Notes: generated by a model from the sequence alone, not told the origin. Positions 21,201 through 28,212 are shown, numbered from the stretch's first letter. The stretch is 64,000 nucleotides of DNA from a bacterium (GCA_021811185.1 JAJZPL010000001.1:124001-188000), one strand, 5' to 3'. Numbers and translations: made by a program.

Positions 21201-24072
21201 GCTTAAAGACACATCGGCGCCGGTCCTTGCGCTCAACCAGGCCGGCGACGCGGCCTGGCAGAAAGCCGCGGGTAAAACCTATGACGTGGATTTCTTCGAC
21301 GCCCTGTCCGGGCTGGCCACGGCGCAGTACCGGATAACCTCCCAGCCCGCGCAGGCCGGGGCCGTGCTGAAGGACTGGACGGATATCGCCTCGCCGGGCG
21401 GGGCGGTTTCTTACACCGCGGACTGGCCGGTGGATTTTGCGGCGCTTCCTGAATGGGCCACGGGCTACGTAAGCGTGCGCGCTTTCGACGCCCTGGCGCA
21501 GAGCTCGGCCTCGGCGGACGCGTTCTATATCCTTAAGGATACCACGCCGCCTTCCGCCCCTTCCGCGGTCTCTCCGGCCGACCAGGCGGCCTATTCCACC
21601 TCCACGGTCTTCTTCGACTGGACGGACTCCGCGGACCTGCGGTCCGGCGTGGCCGGCTACGCGCTGGAGGCCTCGCTCTACCAGGACTTCTCTTCCGTTT
21701 ACTCCTCGTCGGTAACCGCTGCTTCGCAGGCCTCGCTCGCCAATCTGCCCGACGGCAACTATTTCTGGCGCGTCCGCGCTTTCGACCGCGCGGACAACTA
21801 CTCGGCCAATACTGGCACGAGGGCTTTCACGGTGGACGCTTCGAGCCCCGTGATCATCAATAACCAGGCCAGTCCCACCGGCTGGCTGGCCGCCGACCCC
21901 GGCGCGGTCTTCGACGTGGATTTCCGCGACCTCACCTCCGGGGTGACCACGGCGCAGTACCGGGTAACCTCGCTGCCCGCTCAGGCCGGCGCGGTGCTGA
22001 AGGATTGGACCGACATCCTTTCCTCCACCGGCACGCTCTACGCCCCGGCTGACTGGGCGCTGGATTTCGCGGCTTTGGCCGAGGGGCTTAACTACGTTAC
22101 GGTGCGGGCTTTCGACAGGGTCGCCCTGTCGTCGACCGCCGTGGACGCCTTCGTGGCGCGCAAAGACACCTCCGCCCCGGCCGTGACCGTAAACCAGGCC
22201 GGCGACAATACCTGGCGCCGGGCCTCGGGCGCGGTTTACGACGTGGATTTCAGCGACCTGGGCTCGGGGCTCGCCACGGCGCAGTACCGCATAACCTCGC
22301 TGCCCGCCGAGGGCGGCGCGGTGCTGAAGGACTGGACCAATATCTTTACCGCCGCCGGGGCCGCCTCTTATACCGCCGACTGGCCCGTGGATTTCTTCGC
22401 GCTGGCGGAAACCGCCACGAATTACGTCTCGGTGCGGGTTTACGACGCCCTCGGTAATCTTAGAACGCGGGACGACGCCTTCTACGTGCTTAAGGACGTC
22501 ACCAATCCCGCCATCCTCGATAACCAGCCGGACGATAACGTGTGGCGCGCGGCGGACCCGGGGAACATCTATAACGTCGGGTTCTCGGACCTGGGCGGCT
22601 CGAAGCTGGACCGGTTCCAGACCAGGATCACCACCGGCCCCGCCGGTACCGGCACGCTGATCAGCGACTGGACGGACAGGGTCCTCGGTATCGGCGCCAC
22701 CTATTACAGCCAGCCCTGGGGCCCGGATTTCGCGGCGCTGGCGGAAGGTCTTAACTACGTTTCCGTGCGGGTTTACGATAACGCCGCCAACAGCGCCCAG
22801 CAGGCGGACGTGTTCTCGGTGCGCAAAGATACCACCCCGCCGTCCGTCATCGACGGCCAGGCCGGGGACGACGTCTGGCGCTCGGCCAATACCGGGACCT
22901 ATAACGTGCACTTCGCCGATACCGGCGGTTCCGGCCTGGACCGGTTCCAGGTGGAAGCCACCACCGACGCCGCCGGCGCCGGCACGCCCGTGTTCGGCTG
23001 GACCGACCTGGTGTCCGGTATAAACGCCCAGGCTTACTCCTCGGACTGGGCGCTCACGTCCGAGCTCTGGGCGCTGATCGGTTCCGGCACCACCTATATC
23101 TCGGTGCGCGTTTACGACGCCGCCGGCAACTCCGCCGCGCAGACCGGGGTTTTCTATATCCGCAAGGATACCCAGGCCGTCTCGCTGGCCGACAACCAGG
23201 CCGGCGACGACGTCTGGCGCTCCGCCAATACCGGCCTTTACAAAGTGGACGCCCTGGCGCTTGGCGAGTCGCCGCTGGACCGCTTCGAGGTGCGTTCCTC
23301 CACGCTGCCCGGCAACCTGGGGCCTTTCACTTCTGGCTGGACGGTTTCCGTAGCGGGGCTGAACTCCTACGCCTATTCCGCGGCCTGGGGCCTGCCCGCC
23401 GCCTCGTTCAGCGCCATGCTGAGCGGCGCTACCAATTACGTGTCGGTGCGGGCCTATAACCAGGCGGGTCTCTACGCCGAGCTCGCCGACGCTTTCTACG
23501 TGCTGAAAGACACCGTGGCGCCGCAGGCCGCCAACGGCATGGCCGGCGGCGACCTGGCCTGGCGCAACGGGCCGGGCACGCTGTATAACGTGGACTTCAC
23601 GGACGCCGGCGGTTCCCGCCTGTCCGGGTTCGAACTGCGGGCCTCCACCAATCCCGGAGCCGGGCCCTACCTGTTCGACTGGTCGGCTGTGCAGACCGGG
23701 ATAAACTCGAATTCGTACACGAACGATTTCGCCATCCAGCCTTCTTCCTTCGGACTGCTGATGGAGACCGTAACCAATTACATCTCGGTGAGAGCCTACG
23801 ACGTGGCCGGCAACACGGTCACGGTAACGGACGCTTTCGTTATCCTGAAGGATACCACGCCCCCTGCCCTGGCCGACAACCAGGCCGGCGACGCCAGCTG
23901 GCGGCGCAGCTCCGGCACCCTCTATAACATGGACTTTACCGACACCGGCGGGTCGAGGCTCTCGAAGGTGCAGGTGCGGGCTTCCCCGAATTCGGGGACC
24001 AACGGCCCGTGGTACTTCGACTGGTCCGACGCCCTGACCGGGATAAATTCGAATTCCTACACTGCCGACTAG
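3202..24072 (+). CDS. giant secreted Ig-like repeat protein, N-terminal part (6,956 residues up to an in-frame TAG)
   Basis: A signal peptide ends near residue 53 (hydrophobic LFLLLGLCLLPSS, then LRA). Residues about 54-700 hold three or four beta-rich units of about 130-140 residues ending in VTYEY, LTYEF, VTYDY or VVYTF. Single FN3-like domains with YFWRVRA-type motifs follow. From base 5635 come repeats of about 105-115 residues with consensus DNQAGDDxWR, YNVDFxDxGGS, YTADW, YVSVRVYDNAG and DAFYVxKDTTPP; I count 44 before the stop. Two FN3 domains and a beta-propeller-like block interrupt them at about 14338-16260. No enzymatic motif is visible. A surface adhesin, sheath or stalk role is inference. 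Translation ends at TAG 24070-24072 in the 44th repeat, exactly where the conserved Trp of YTADW should be; the same frame continues to 31470. It shares an operon with a PorV-like protein. Confidence 0.85.
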   Translation: MAGDIDFKIMKLWKAEKTGAAARGASRGTFSFARAGRLFLLLGLCLLPSSLRAETAIRTVEYNLGGRYSTTAQTSGVQFNFPSQVVKLPENSKVIRSAWLEFEGLAVSAANVNPLVIYFDAAATPSTARFTSGSYTVNSGESVKLFARADVTSVFTAQLANLAAGVTFAGGVKITGPTSNMHTMKLYVTYEYDDQSPTQVKTVRFPLYSDYTNQIAAYTAQRAAGTSPLQYLADPADTTGFVLKQQWFEIRGYRQTVGTTAGSINVNIGGGTSEPTMGMDSSLRDSYDVKYLTNSDIVPGFSTGTVQTVNVVTTINPMNTLSGEVVLTYEFSNASPVKTRTIRQFLGQGLAAGAASAVSTAGLFLREEGIALKRVYAQVMGTYNSTTAGNLTIASNIGASAVTSRSYAEVATSVQVSGFQFFHDMSSAMDGWTDGEVVSSTITVPTSAGGPAIELIVTYDYTNGAAHTGAYQVLAGLDTLASGTTYAYPFTYYLPELDGARTIRSGYVTADAILGAATANFTTSVNFNGNGAQTVTHRTASDAATVNTLYGNTSQFSSAVTAGNVTVNYGISSTGGSLGGQAGVVYTFVPVPKMPDSPAQYANGSALAQGAWTNARTITFEGVLASSMNADNLHLVTEVKPAASVFDGVALSTSLVNVYSGAPLTVSLDQTGLTSGTQYKWQLSALGDGGRTAWKAFGASDPDFGVDYSSPPAPAMAAILPVNNANLNNGSPALSWEAVADIDGSGLKNYEVQVATAADFTTVTFSSAPLAAAAAPSGLAQNPYFWRVRALDNAGNTGLWSAARAFRVDLSTPVITGRMGTGDQVWRNTNNGLYNVDFDDAGGSLISKFQVRATSGTGQTGTDFSGGWVDAALNVNATYYYADWALPAGFWTSLASWTTNYISVRAVDYSSNTVTLSDAFIVLKDTAPPGFANGEAGGDLAWRNTGRNYNVDFADPFSRLAGAAYAARTAPGGAGAMQVSTTAIPGVGGASYTADWAVNFAGLAGDSTNYISIELYDIAGNTTTITDAFKVLKDTTPPAYANGEAGGDLTWRNTGRNYNFDFSDGASRLAGAKYAARANPGGNPPVLVASTTIAGVTGAAYTADWPVDFANLGGDNTNYISVEFYDVAGNTVSVVDAFRVLKDTTPPAVPAPLAPAAGSKTNSAYLAFDWGDAADNASRTANYLLQLATSTDFATITYSSQPAISAAYIPLAAQNTYYWRVASSDTAGNLSAFSAYRSILVDLSSPTITDGQAGDTKWRNANNGLYNVTFADAGGSLLSYFQIKVTSGPSQTGTLISDWTTVAAGINAAAYASAWSLPTAVWNAIDSGTTGYVSVRVFDNVGNSSTSVNDLFYVLKDTVPVVITDAQAGDDAWRNSDPGGIYNVAFADAGGSKLDSIQYTAWTGPGQTGAKKIDWTFISSGPANLSSYPGPWGISASSWPALAEGINYISVRAWDVAGATTALNDVFYVNKDTTAPYAQNLQAGGDAAWQKDPGKLYDVNFFDNGGSLLNTVEYSVWSAPGRTGTLRKDWSPIVGAPLGAASYTTDWPVDFAALEEGQATNYVSVRFTDLAGNTSTYADAFYISKDKTLPVIVDNQFGDDNWRSSSGTAYNVDFNDAGGSLVSSFELKITTGPGQTGAVVQDWAVQAGGINLASYTADWKLTQAQWDALPPGISYVSARVNDNAANQQEKDDAFYILKDTSVPSITDNQGGDSSWRDSNSGSYNVDFADDGGSLLDKLQVKVTTGPAQTGTLVTDWTDAVTGINAASYAADWQLPDPVWDLLRSGTNYVSVRVMDYAGSTVALSDVFFVLKDTSTPVITDNQAGDDTWRRFGGTVYNLDFKDTDSGLASAGYEVWSGPSRTGSNTIPLTAIPGATGAAYTADWAVDFNLLAQGTNYVTVTAVDNLGHTATQEDAFYVLKDNVSPSITNNQAGDDTWRKADPGAVYNVDFGDLTAGLTTAQYRITSLPGQAGAVIKDWTNIFSDAAGVPAYTANWGVDFPAIPSGTTGYVSVRAYDKAANPAQVNDAFYVLKDTVIPNIVIVSTPTKGFGPYSANPGAIFNVDFFDNGGSGINAPQYFVSTFPAGAGTPVKDWTNIATLAGATYYVQNWDADFYALETLPATNYFSVRATDLAGNTSTYLDAFKVFRTTFPITVTVNQAGDDVWRTANNGVYDVAFFSNDLGVYLSSFSAQAWTQPGRTGAMTADWTKMADVNAQSYTAPWPLPQPFFDSLYETTNYISVRAWNVDGTSITLEDVFYVKKDTTSPSITDSQGGDDTWRSAAGTVYNVDFADAGSRLTRAQYRISTGTAQTGLVLKDWTDIFNTPAGQASYTTNWPVDFAALQSWTSGYVSVRAYDQAGLSSSRNDVFYVRKDTTPPVFANNQPGASAYLSANTGLYNVDFTDPGQESGLLRYQLRASTHTGNFAPYLLDWTDSGSLAGRSYTADWPLQADIWDSIPSGVTAYISVRVFDAALLSSDLYNAFTVWKDTAQPEVIVNLAGDDTWRLADPGAAYDVDFRDLESGAASAQYRLYAGPGGTGALLKDWTYIFNIPGGTRTYADNWGVDFASAVEGENYVSVRAFDRGGLSASAQDAFYILKDTTPPVIVDNQAGDYSWQGSPGAVYDVDFFDRASGLGSLQYRVSTAPALAYPISSWLTADVLTGYPTYYTDNWSVQFSTLAENATNYISVRAYDRLNQVTVSSDVFKIFKDVTLPSIADNQPGDDSWHNSSGTLYNVAFADDGGSLLSRFQAKLVSGPAQLGDVVADWTDIASGLNAASYASAWALPAGLWQALPEGQTYVSARVYDNAGNEREISDAFYVRKDTTPPVITDYQGGDGTWRSANTAVYDVRFTDAGGSLLDNVRVKLTSQPGQAGTLLSDWTEVFSDMNSAAYSAPWGLPAAAWDSIQSGATAYVSVAVSDYAGSTTTLTDAFYVLKDTVVPTAADNQSGDAAWRNSNSGVYSVSFGDTGGSLLSKVQVKASSGPAGTGIAAFGWADNITGINSQSYAGPWPLAPGLWDLLLPGTNYISARVYDNAGASADVADAFYVLKDTQNPAGTVSPPAYSGALGFSVPYAASDSGPAGVQYAELYYTYSTQVPYAWTRFGSTFGSSPVAFTAPSGGTVGFRLVVYDRAGNKDETDPPGSDTAPEAVTYVDLAAPAVIDNQPGDSAWRNSAGTLYNVDFSAAGGSLLSAAQYKVTSAGAQGGTVLKDWTNIAAGINAADYSADWGVDFAALKSSFNYVSVRVWNLAGTTTTANDVFYIKKDTETPVFVNSQAGDDNWRSADPGAIYNVDFYDPFSLLSKVQYSASSVQGSASGGLKGWTDIAAGISAPSYTADWGVDFAALNSGATAYISARAYDLAGNVAVSTDVFYVLKDTVAPSLVNNQAGDAAWRATNTGLYNVDFADSGGSKLSRAQYNVWSSTGLSGTELVPWTDISPSPSGLNAYASDWAISAGAFALLQPGTNYVSVRVADMAGSTTTLADAFYVRKDAAGPSIINNQTGDNAWRSSNSGSYAVAFEDLLSGLGSFQVKVTTGLNQSGTVLADWTQVSALSGQAYAADWALPSAVFSAMLEGANYVSVRALDAVFNASTLSDAFYVNKDTSGPVITDNQAGDDTWRDANTGLYDVDLADDKSLAARLQVKAMTGPGQTGSLVFDWTDAVTGINAAVYTADWALPQAQWDLLAEGTGYISVRAYDMGGTPTALTDAFYVRKDTTPAAAVGALAGVTASEGAIALSWTAPDDGGAPAAAYLVKVSSYVNINDSNFDTADTYAQAWVPVQPGSPESYDLAGLETNTLYYVAVKSVDRAGNISAISNTASAVSGPDTTPPGAITDLSAQPGGFDGQVSLAWTAVGDNGVSVGTAAAYQVRYRTDQAITSAGLWDSAVVYSQVWVPQYPGVAEVQGVDGLTAGTTYYWAVKAVDEANNTSPLSNSPNAYATTGGGTGGNIMFGAGTTNIPSVRVWAPPSFGVTNNGSTTGALATSVVRHILVRASPLRNEKMAGILSSDGVLQVQRYNGLTGTWSNEWSTTTISAANSAYRGFDIAYEQNSGRALVLYNGAAAGTLYYNIYDGSSWSGARTLTAGGASASAWVRLAAKPGSDELMAAVLKATSFQIYAIRWDGSAWVNGTQIIASASAITKQNYDVAWESLSGGAIVVYRGGTNGRAETTRWNGSAWAAVTSSYFTFQTNTFAQAQWISLASDPNSNYIVATDVDSRSDWNASVWNGASWGYQATGNANVRNNANQARSIDAAFEARSGKAVIACANAAANSVYYASWSPAGGWSGSLAAASTVGNWSNLVNGVQLEQDSKTNALMLTAWSASSDLRSAAWSGSVFTLDPVAHTTAISANAYMPAMLAIHRHDIVPPTVTDNQPGDDAWRGSNTGLYNIDAADTGGSRLRAIQTRVYSGPGQTGTLLEDWTNQVSTSGVDSYTQDWPLGAGTWAALHEGYNYVTVRSTDGSDNVSLVPVADAFYVKKDTTPPSVPAQVSPADGAFLKNAAVFFDWGNSSDLASGVNNYELQVATSADFTTPVYSAAPSVSEATSTVLPSALYYWRARAADSVGNYSAYSPAYSVFVDTVLPVTADNQAGDDAWRNSSGTVYDVGFTDAGGALLDAANYSVYSSPGRTGSQLVSFTAGPIASGIAAPSYAGPWSLSAANWALLQNGTNYVSVQSSDRAGNLTVTDDVFYIRKDVQSPVITDNQPGDDAWRAAAGTLYNVDFSDAGGSLLTRFQLKITSGPNQSGTVLADWFDRAAGINAGSYTTDFDLGTSTWTGLPEGQSYVSARVYDGAGNVSLLNDAFYLRKDTSAPSAVSALSPADGAITNSANVLFDWADAADAGSGIYAYEVYLATASDFAVIYASAQAGSSQYSRVVDSGLYYWRARAQDNALNYGAYSPVFSVRVDTAPPSVTNSQAADNAWHASDPGPIYNVDFADAGGSLIQSLEYSAWSGPGRTGVNYIPWAVITSTPLNAASYTADWGVNFGLLGDGTSYVSVRVWDNAGSTVTADDVFYVKKDAYAPAIVDNQPGDDSWRAVPGALFNVDFQDTGASLLSRFQLKIASGPNQSGTVLADWFDRAAAINAASYSSDFDLGISTWLNLPQGVSYVSARVYDNAGNVSSLSDVFYVKKDTTPPTITDNQAGDDAWRASNAGLYDIDFADGGGSRLSYFQVKATTGPAQTGAVAADWTTVLAGIGADSYAADWALPQAVFDSLASGVNYISVRAYDNAGLSASLNDVFYVKKSTAPPRVINNQAGDNTWRSAPGTLYDVDFQDAGTSGLDSAQYKVTTAPGQAGTLIKDWTYIASNINTPAYTSDWAVAFAALAENATNYVSVRVWDVSGATTTVNDVFYVKKDVTAPAILNNQAGDDVWRSSNSGLYNVDFTDAGGSALSRFEIKVTTGASQTGTVVAGWYAPVSGINSGSYAADWALAVSTFTALPEGIGRVSVRVYDNAGNVSELDDAFYVKKDTTAPSAPAPSAPADLAPLATLAPLFDWTDSSDGSSGVAGYALEVSTSSGFTPLAYSASPAVSQQAGALAASTTYYWRVKARDNAGNYSGYSSAFRVVADTVAPVIADNQPGESFWRNADAGAVYNVQFTDNLTGLDSMEYSAWSGPGQTGVNSAPWTLISSGTPRLSYTAPWGVDFALLGAGTNYISARAWDVAGSTAVRADVFTVLKDTFGPDVIDNQAGDAAWRAANPGAVYDVDFRDLYSGVATIQYRINSLPAQAGLVLVDWSDVASGLSTPLYSANWGISAAGWNLLAQGTNYVTVRAYDRLGQLSTLADAFYIKKDTTAPTVADNQPNIPLAAGQADLDAVNVDFYDTGGSLLSKAQYTAWTGAGRTGGEIIPWTDIAAGINAASYTADWPVNYLALPNLATSYISVRAYDLAGNTTYYNDAVAVYKEGSGPSIINNQPGDTAWRNVNDGVYNVDFQSESGYSLDYFQVTAATSAAAPTYLVAWTSAAWNIGSTGYYADWALPQAVFDALAPGKNYISVKVYDLQPSFSALNNAFYVLKDTSAPVLALNQAGDAAWQKAAGKTYDVDFFDALSGLATAQYRITSQPAQAGAVLKDWTDIASPGGAVSYTADWPVDFAALPEWATGYVSVRAFDALAQSSASADAFYILKDTTPPSAPSAVSPADQAAYSTSTVFFDWTDSADLRSGVAGYALEASLYQDFSSVYSSSVTAASQASLANLPDGNYFWRVRAFDRADNYSANTGTRAFTVDASSPVIINNQASPTGWLAADPGAVFDVDFRDLTSGVTTAQYRVTSLPAQAGAVLKDWTDILSSTGTLYAPADWALDFAALAEGLNYVTVRAFDRVALSSTAVDAFVARKDTSAPAVTVNQAGDNTWRRASGAVYDVDFSDLGSGLATAQYRITSLPAEGGAVLKDWTNIFTAAGAASYTADWPVDFFALAETATNYVSVRVYDALGNLRTRDDAFYVLKDVTNPAILDNQPDDNVWRAADPGNIYNVGFSDLGGSKLDRFQTRITTGPAGTGTLISDWTDRVLGIGATYYSQPWGPDFAALAEGLNYVSVRVYDNAANSAQQADVFSVRKDTTPPSVIDGQAGDDVWRSANTGTYNVHFADTGGSGLDRFQVEATTDAAGAGTPVFGWTDLVSGINAQAYSSDWALTSELWALIGSGTTYISVRVYDAAGNSAAQTGVFYIRKDTQAVSLADNQAGDDVWRSANTGLYKVDALALGESPLDRFEVRSSTLPGNLGPFTSGWTVSVAGLNSYAYSAAWGLPAASFSAMLSGATNYVSVRAYNQAGLYAELADAFYVLKDTVAPQAANGMAGGDLAWRNGPGTLYNVDFTDAGGSRLSGFELRASTNPGAGPYLFDWSAVQTGINSNSYTNDFAIQPSSFGLLMETVTNYISVRAYDVAGNTVTVTDAFVILKDTTPPALADNQAGDASWRRSSGTLYNMDFTDTGGSRLSKVQVRASPNSGTNGPWYFDWSDALTGINSNSYTAD

Positions 24073-27000
24073 CCGCTGCCGGCCGGGCTGTGGAATTTGC
24101 TGGGCGAGGGCACCAGTTATATTTCGGTGCAGGTCTGGGACGCGGCGGGAAGCTCCACGACGCTGCTCTACCAGCCCTTCTATATCCTGAAAGACACTAC
24201 GGCGCCGGTTTTCGTCAACGGCGAAGCCGGCGGCGACCCGGCCTGGCTCGGCTCCGGCCGGAATTACAACCTGGACTTCGGCGACCAGATGAGCGGCCTG
24301 GCCGCGGCCCAGTACAGCGTCAGCACCACTGCCCTCTCGGCCGACGGCCAGGTAAAGGTCTGGACGGCGGTCCCCGTAGCTTACGGGGCGCCCGCTTACA
24401 CCGCCGACTGGCCGCTGGATTTCGCCGCGCTCGAAGAAGGCGTTACCAACTACGTGTCGGTGCGCGCCTGGGACCTGGCCGGCTCCACCGCCGTGCTTAC
24501 CGACGCCTTCTACGTCAAGAAGGACACCACCCCGCCCACGGCCGCGGACAACCAGGCCGGAGAATTCTCCTGGAGGAATTCCAACGGCGGCAGTTATAAC
24601 GTGGACTTCGCGGACGCCGGCGGTTCTGGCCTGGCCCGCTTCCAGCTGAGAGCCAGCACCGGCCCCGGCGGCACCGGCGTCACCGCCGTGGACTGGACCG
24701 ACAATATAGCCGGGATAAACTCCAATTCCTATGCGGTGGACTGGCCGCTTTCCGCCGGCATCTGGAACGGCCTTTACGACAGCGCCACCAATTATATCTC
24801 GGTGCGGGTGTTCGACAATGCCGGGGGTTCGTTCACCATAAACGACGCTTTCAACGTGCTGAAAGACACCACGGCGCCTTCCATCGCCGACAACCAGGCA
24901 GGGGACGACGCCTGGCGGAACGCCGCGGGCACGCTCTATAACGTGGATTTCGCCGACGGGGGCTCGCTGATCTCCAGCGCCGCTTACGCGGCTTGGACGG
25001 GGCCGGGGCAGACAGGGACCCAGGCCAAAGCCTGGACGCAGATCCCTTCCGTTTCCGGGGCTTCGTATGCCGCGGATTGGGGCGTGGATTTCAGCGGTCT
25101 GGCGCAGGGCTTCAACTACGTGTCGGTGCGAGCCTGGGACAATGCCGGGAACCTGCGCGAGCTTGGCGACGTTTTCTACGTAAAGAAAGATACCGCGCCC
25201 CCGGTCATAAACGACCTGCAGGCCGGCGATACCACCTGGTACAGGGCGAACCCCGGGCCCGTTTTCAACGTGGATTTCACCGACGCCAGCATAGGCGTTT
25301 CCACCGCCGCTTACGAGGCCTGGACCGAGCCGCTCCACACCGGAGTCAATGTGGTGGTGTCTACGAATATCTTCGCCGGGCCGCCGGTGTCCGCGTATAC
25401 CCAAAACTGGGGGATTTCCGACGCGGACTGGCTGCTGCTGGCGCCGGGCACCAACTATATAACCGTTACGGCCTGGGACGGCCTGGGGCTGTCGGCGGCG
25501 GCCACGGACGTTTTCTATATCCTTAAAGATACCGTGCCGCCTTCCGCCATAACCACCCTGGGCGCTTCGCCCGCCGCCGGGCAGTTGGGAGAGGGGGATA
25601 TTAACGCGAAGTGGAACGCGCCGGGCGATAACGGGCTGACCGGCAGCGCCAGTTACTACCTGCTGCGCTATAAAACTTCGGCTTTCACGGACCAGGCCGA
25701 CTTCGACGCCGCTTCCGTGTATGTGTCCACCCTGGCGCCGAAGGCCGCCGGCGGGCTGGAAGGCATGACGCTCACCGGCCTTAACGCCGGCGTTACCTAC
25801 TACCTGGCCGTGGAGGCAGTGGACAAGGCCGGCAACGCGGGCGCGCTCAGCAACCTTGCTTCCGGCTACGCCGGAGTGGACCTTACGCCCCCCGGCGCCA
25901 TAACGGACCTTTCAGCCGCCATGGCGGACTTCCAGGGGCAGATCGCCCTTGCCTGGACCGCCCCTGGGGAGGGCGTGAAGGGCGTGACCAATGCCGGGAC
26001 GGCGGCCGCTTACATAGTTCGCTACGCCACCTTCGCCATTACCGCGGCCAATTTCAGCGCGCCTAACGTGTCCACCTTCACCCAGACCACCTGGTTCCCG
26101 CTGGCTTACGGCCAGGCCGAAAGCCACATCGTGGACGGCCTGACCCCCGGCGCGACTTATTCCATCGCCATCAAAGCCGTGGACGAGGCTGGTAACATCG
26201 GCGCTATCTCCAACGTCCCGGTCTCCAGCGCCACGCCGGCGGGCTCGGCCGCCGGGATGATAGTTTACGGCGAGGGAACCTCCAATATTCCCAAGTACCG
26301 CAACTGGACGCCCGAGATCTGGGGCGCCCAGGCCGACGCCCTCGCCACCGCCGCCACGGTCCGCTGGGCCGCGCTGAAAGCGGTGCCCGTGGTGGCCAAC
26401 GCCAAGGTGGCCGGTTTCCTGGCCTCCGACAACAGCCTGAAGTTCCTGAACTGGGACGGGGCCGCTTCGAACTGGAGCGATATTACCATGACGCCGGCCC
26501 CCGCCCCGGCGGGCTCGGCCACGCGCAAGTTCGACCTGGCCCCGGAGAACCTGACCGGCAGGATGCTGGCGGTTTATTATAACGGCACCGCGGGGGCCGT
26601 GACCTACGCGGTCTGGTCGGCCACCGCCTCCGCGTGGTCCGTGGCGCCCGCCTCGCTGCCGCTCGCCTCGCTTACCGGGGCGATCAACTGGGTGCGCCTG
26701 AAATCCATGCCGGGTACGAACCGCATCCTGCTTATGGCGCTCGACGCCAACTCCCGTATTTCCGCCGCCGTCTGGAACGGCTCGGCCTGGGTCTCCAACC
26801 AGAACCTGACCACCACCGCTTCTATCGCCACCAGGGAGTGTTTCGACGGGGACTGGGAGTCCCAGACCGGCAACGGCATGGCGCTGTGGGGCACCGGTAC
26901 TACCACCAGCTTCAGCGTCTGGCGCGCCACTTCTGCCGCCTGGGAGACGGTCAAGACCGGTCCCGCTACAGGCGCTACCGTGGTCAACTGGCTGCGCGTA

Positions 27001-28212
27001 GCGGCGGACCCGGCCACTAACCGCCTCGGCGCGAGCATCATTACCGTGACGCCGTCCTGGTACGTCTCGGTCTGGCGCGCCGCGCTGGCCACCGAGGCCT
27101 GGTCCGTATCCCCCACGGCGGACACCTCCATGTCGTCCAACGCGGGGCGCATTACCGACGCGGCCTGGGAGGCGCAGTCCGGCAAGTTCATGGCCGCCGC
27201 CGTGGACAACCTTGGCACCAACGACAACCAGTTCGACTATATAACGTGGCTGAACGGCGCCTGGACCCCGGCCAGCCCCTCCGTGACGACGGCCAACACC
27301 AACACCACTTTCGCCACCGACATCCGGCAGCTGGCGCTGGTGCCGGACCCGAACACGAACAAGATCACCGCGCTCGGCATGGACACCTCCGGTAACCTTA
27401 AGACCACGCTGTGGGGCGGCACGTCCTGGGCCGGCACTACGGCTTCCTCCAACTTCCTGCACGACAGCGCCGTTTCCGACTTCAACTACGAACCCGCTGC
27501 GCTGGCCTTCGACCGGCAGGATCCCGTGCCGCCCACGGTGGTGGACAACCAGGCGGGCGACGACAATTGGCGCAACTCGCGGGTCAATTACAACATAGAC
27601 GCCACGGATTCGGGCGGTTCGCACCTGGCCTCTATCCAGACCAAGATCTTCTCCCAGGCGGGCGGCGGCGGCACGCTGATCCAGGACTGGACCGACCAGG
27701 TGACCGGCATCAACGCGGACGCCTATACGGCCGACTGGCCTCTCACGCAGGCCACCTTCGACCTGCTGCCCCAGGGCCAGAGTTACGTGGGCGTAAGGGC
27801 GCGCGATAACGCGGGCAACTACGCTTCCTATATCCTGGACGCTTTTTATGTGAAGAAAGATACCATCGCGCCCACGGTCGGCAATAACCTGCCCGCGGAT
27901 TACGACCCTTCCTGGCACAATGCCGACCAGGGCCCCGTTTACGACGTGGACTTCGCCGACACCGGCGGGTCGCAGCTCCGCAGCCTGGAGTATTCCGCCT
28001 CCAGCGGGCCCGCCCGCACCGGCACGCTGACTCCGGACTGGACGGTCATCTCTTCCGGCACCCTTGGCTCGATCTACAGCGCCAACTGGGCGCTCAACTT
28101 CGCGCTGCTGGGCAACGGCACCAACTACATAAGCGTGCGCGCCATCGACAACGCCCTGAGCACTACCACGCTGGTGGACGCGTTCAGGATACTTAAGGAC
28201 ACCCAGCCGCCC
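5635..28212 (+). repeat. array of about 50 Ig-like domain repeats in the giant gene
   Basis: The repeat unit is about 320-345 bases. By hand I count 44 units before the TAG at 24070 and six after it. Conserved positions are the DNQAGD start, the Trp-Arg six to eight residues later, YNVDF, the ADW Trp, SVR and the closing KDT-PP. FN3-like single domains are inserted at about 6640, 16620, 17600, 19590 and 21545. DNA identity between units is high at the motifs (for example ATAACCAGGCCGGGGACGA recurs), so assembly collapse or expansion is a risk here. Confidence 0.9.
24070..24072 (+). other. in-frame TAG at a conserved Trp codon of the giant gene
   Basis: The local reading is YTAD-stop-PLPAGLWN, where sister repeats read YTADW or similar. 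TGG to TAG is one base. The frame stays open for 2,465 more codons with the same repeats. TAG is the normal stop of several other genes here (Rrf2, rapZ, EIIB, metF, PorV-like), so code reassignment is unlikely. A nonsense mutation, a sequencing error or read-through remain possible. Confidence 0.9.

Noticed and set aside
24070-24072. TAG reassigned to Trp or another amino acid in this organism
   Set aside because: TAG closes several well-defined genes here (Rrf2, rapZ, EIIB, metF, zinc-ribbon, PorV-like) at the expected protein ends.
24097-24120. Independent gene starting at TTG 24097
   Set aside because: No ribosome-binding site, no signal peptide, and it starts inside a repeat unit; it is the continuation of the upstream frame.
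20191-25404. Very long open frame (about 1,700 codons) on the - strand inside the giant gene
   Set aside because: It is antisense to the repeat array; regular codon use of GC-rich repeats keeps the opposite frame open. The product is low-complexity (Gly/Val/Arg/His rich) with no motif, and it spans the TAG site without any link to neighbours.
5635-28212. Regular repeats as a possible CRISPR or DNA satellite
   Set aside because: The period is about 330 bases, conservation follows codon positions and protein motifs, and the frame is kept throughout, so selection is on protein.
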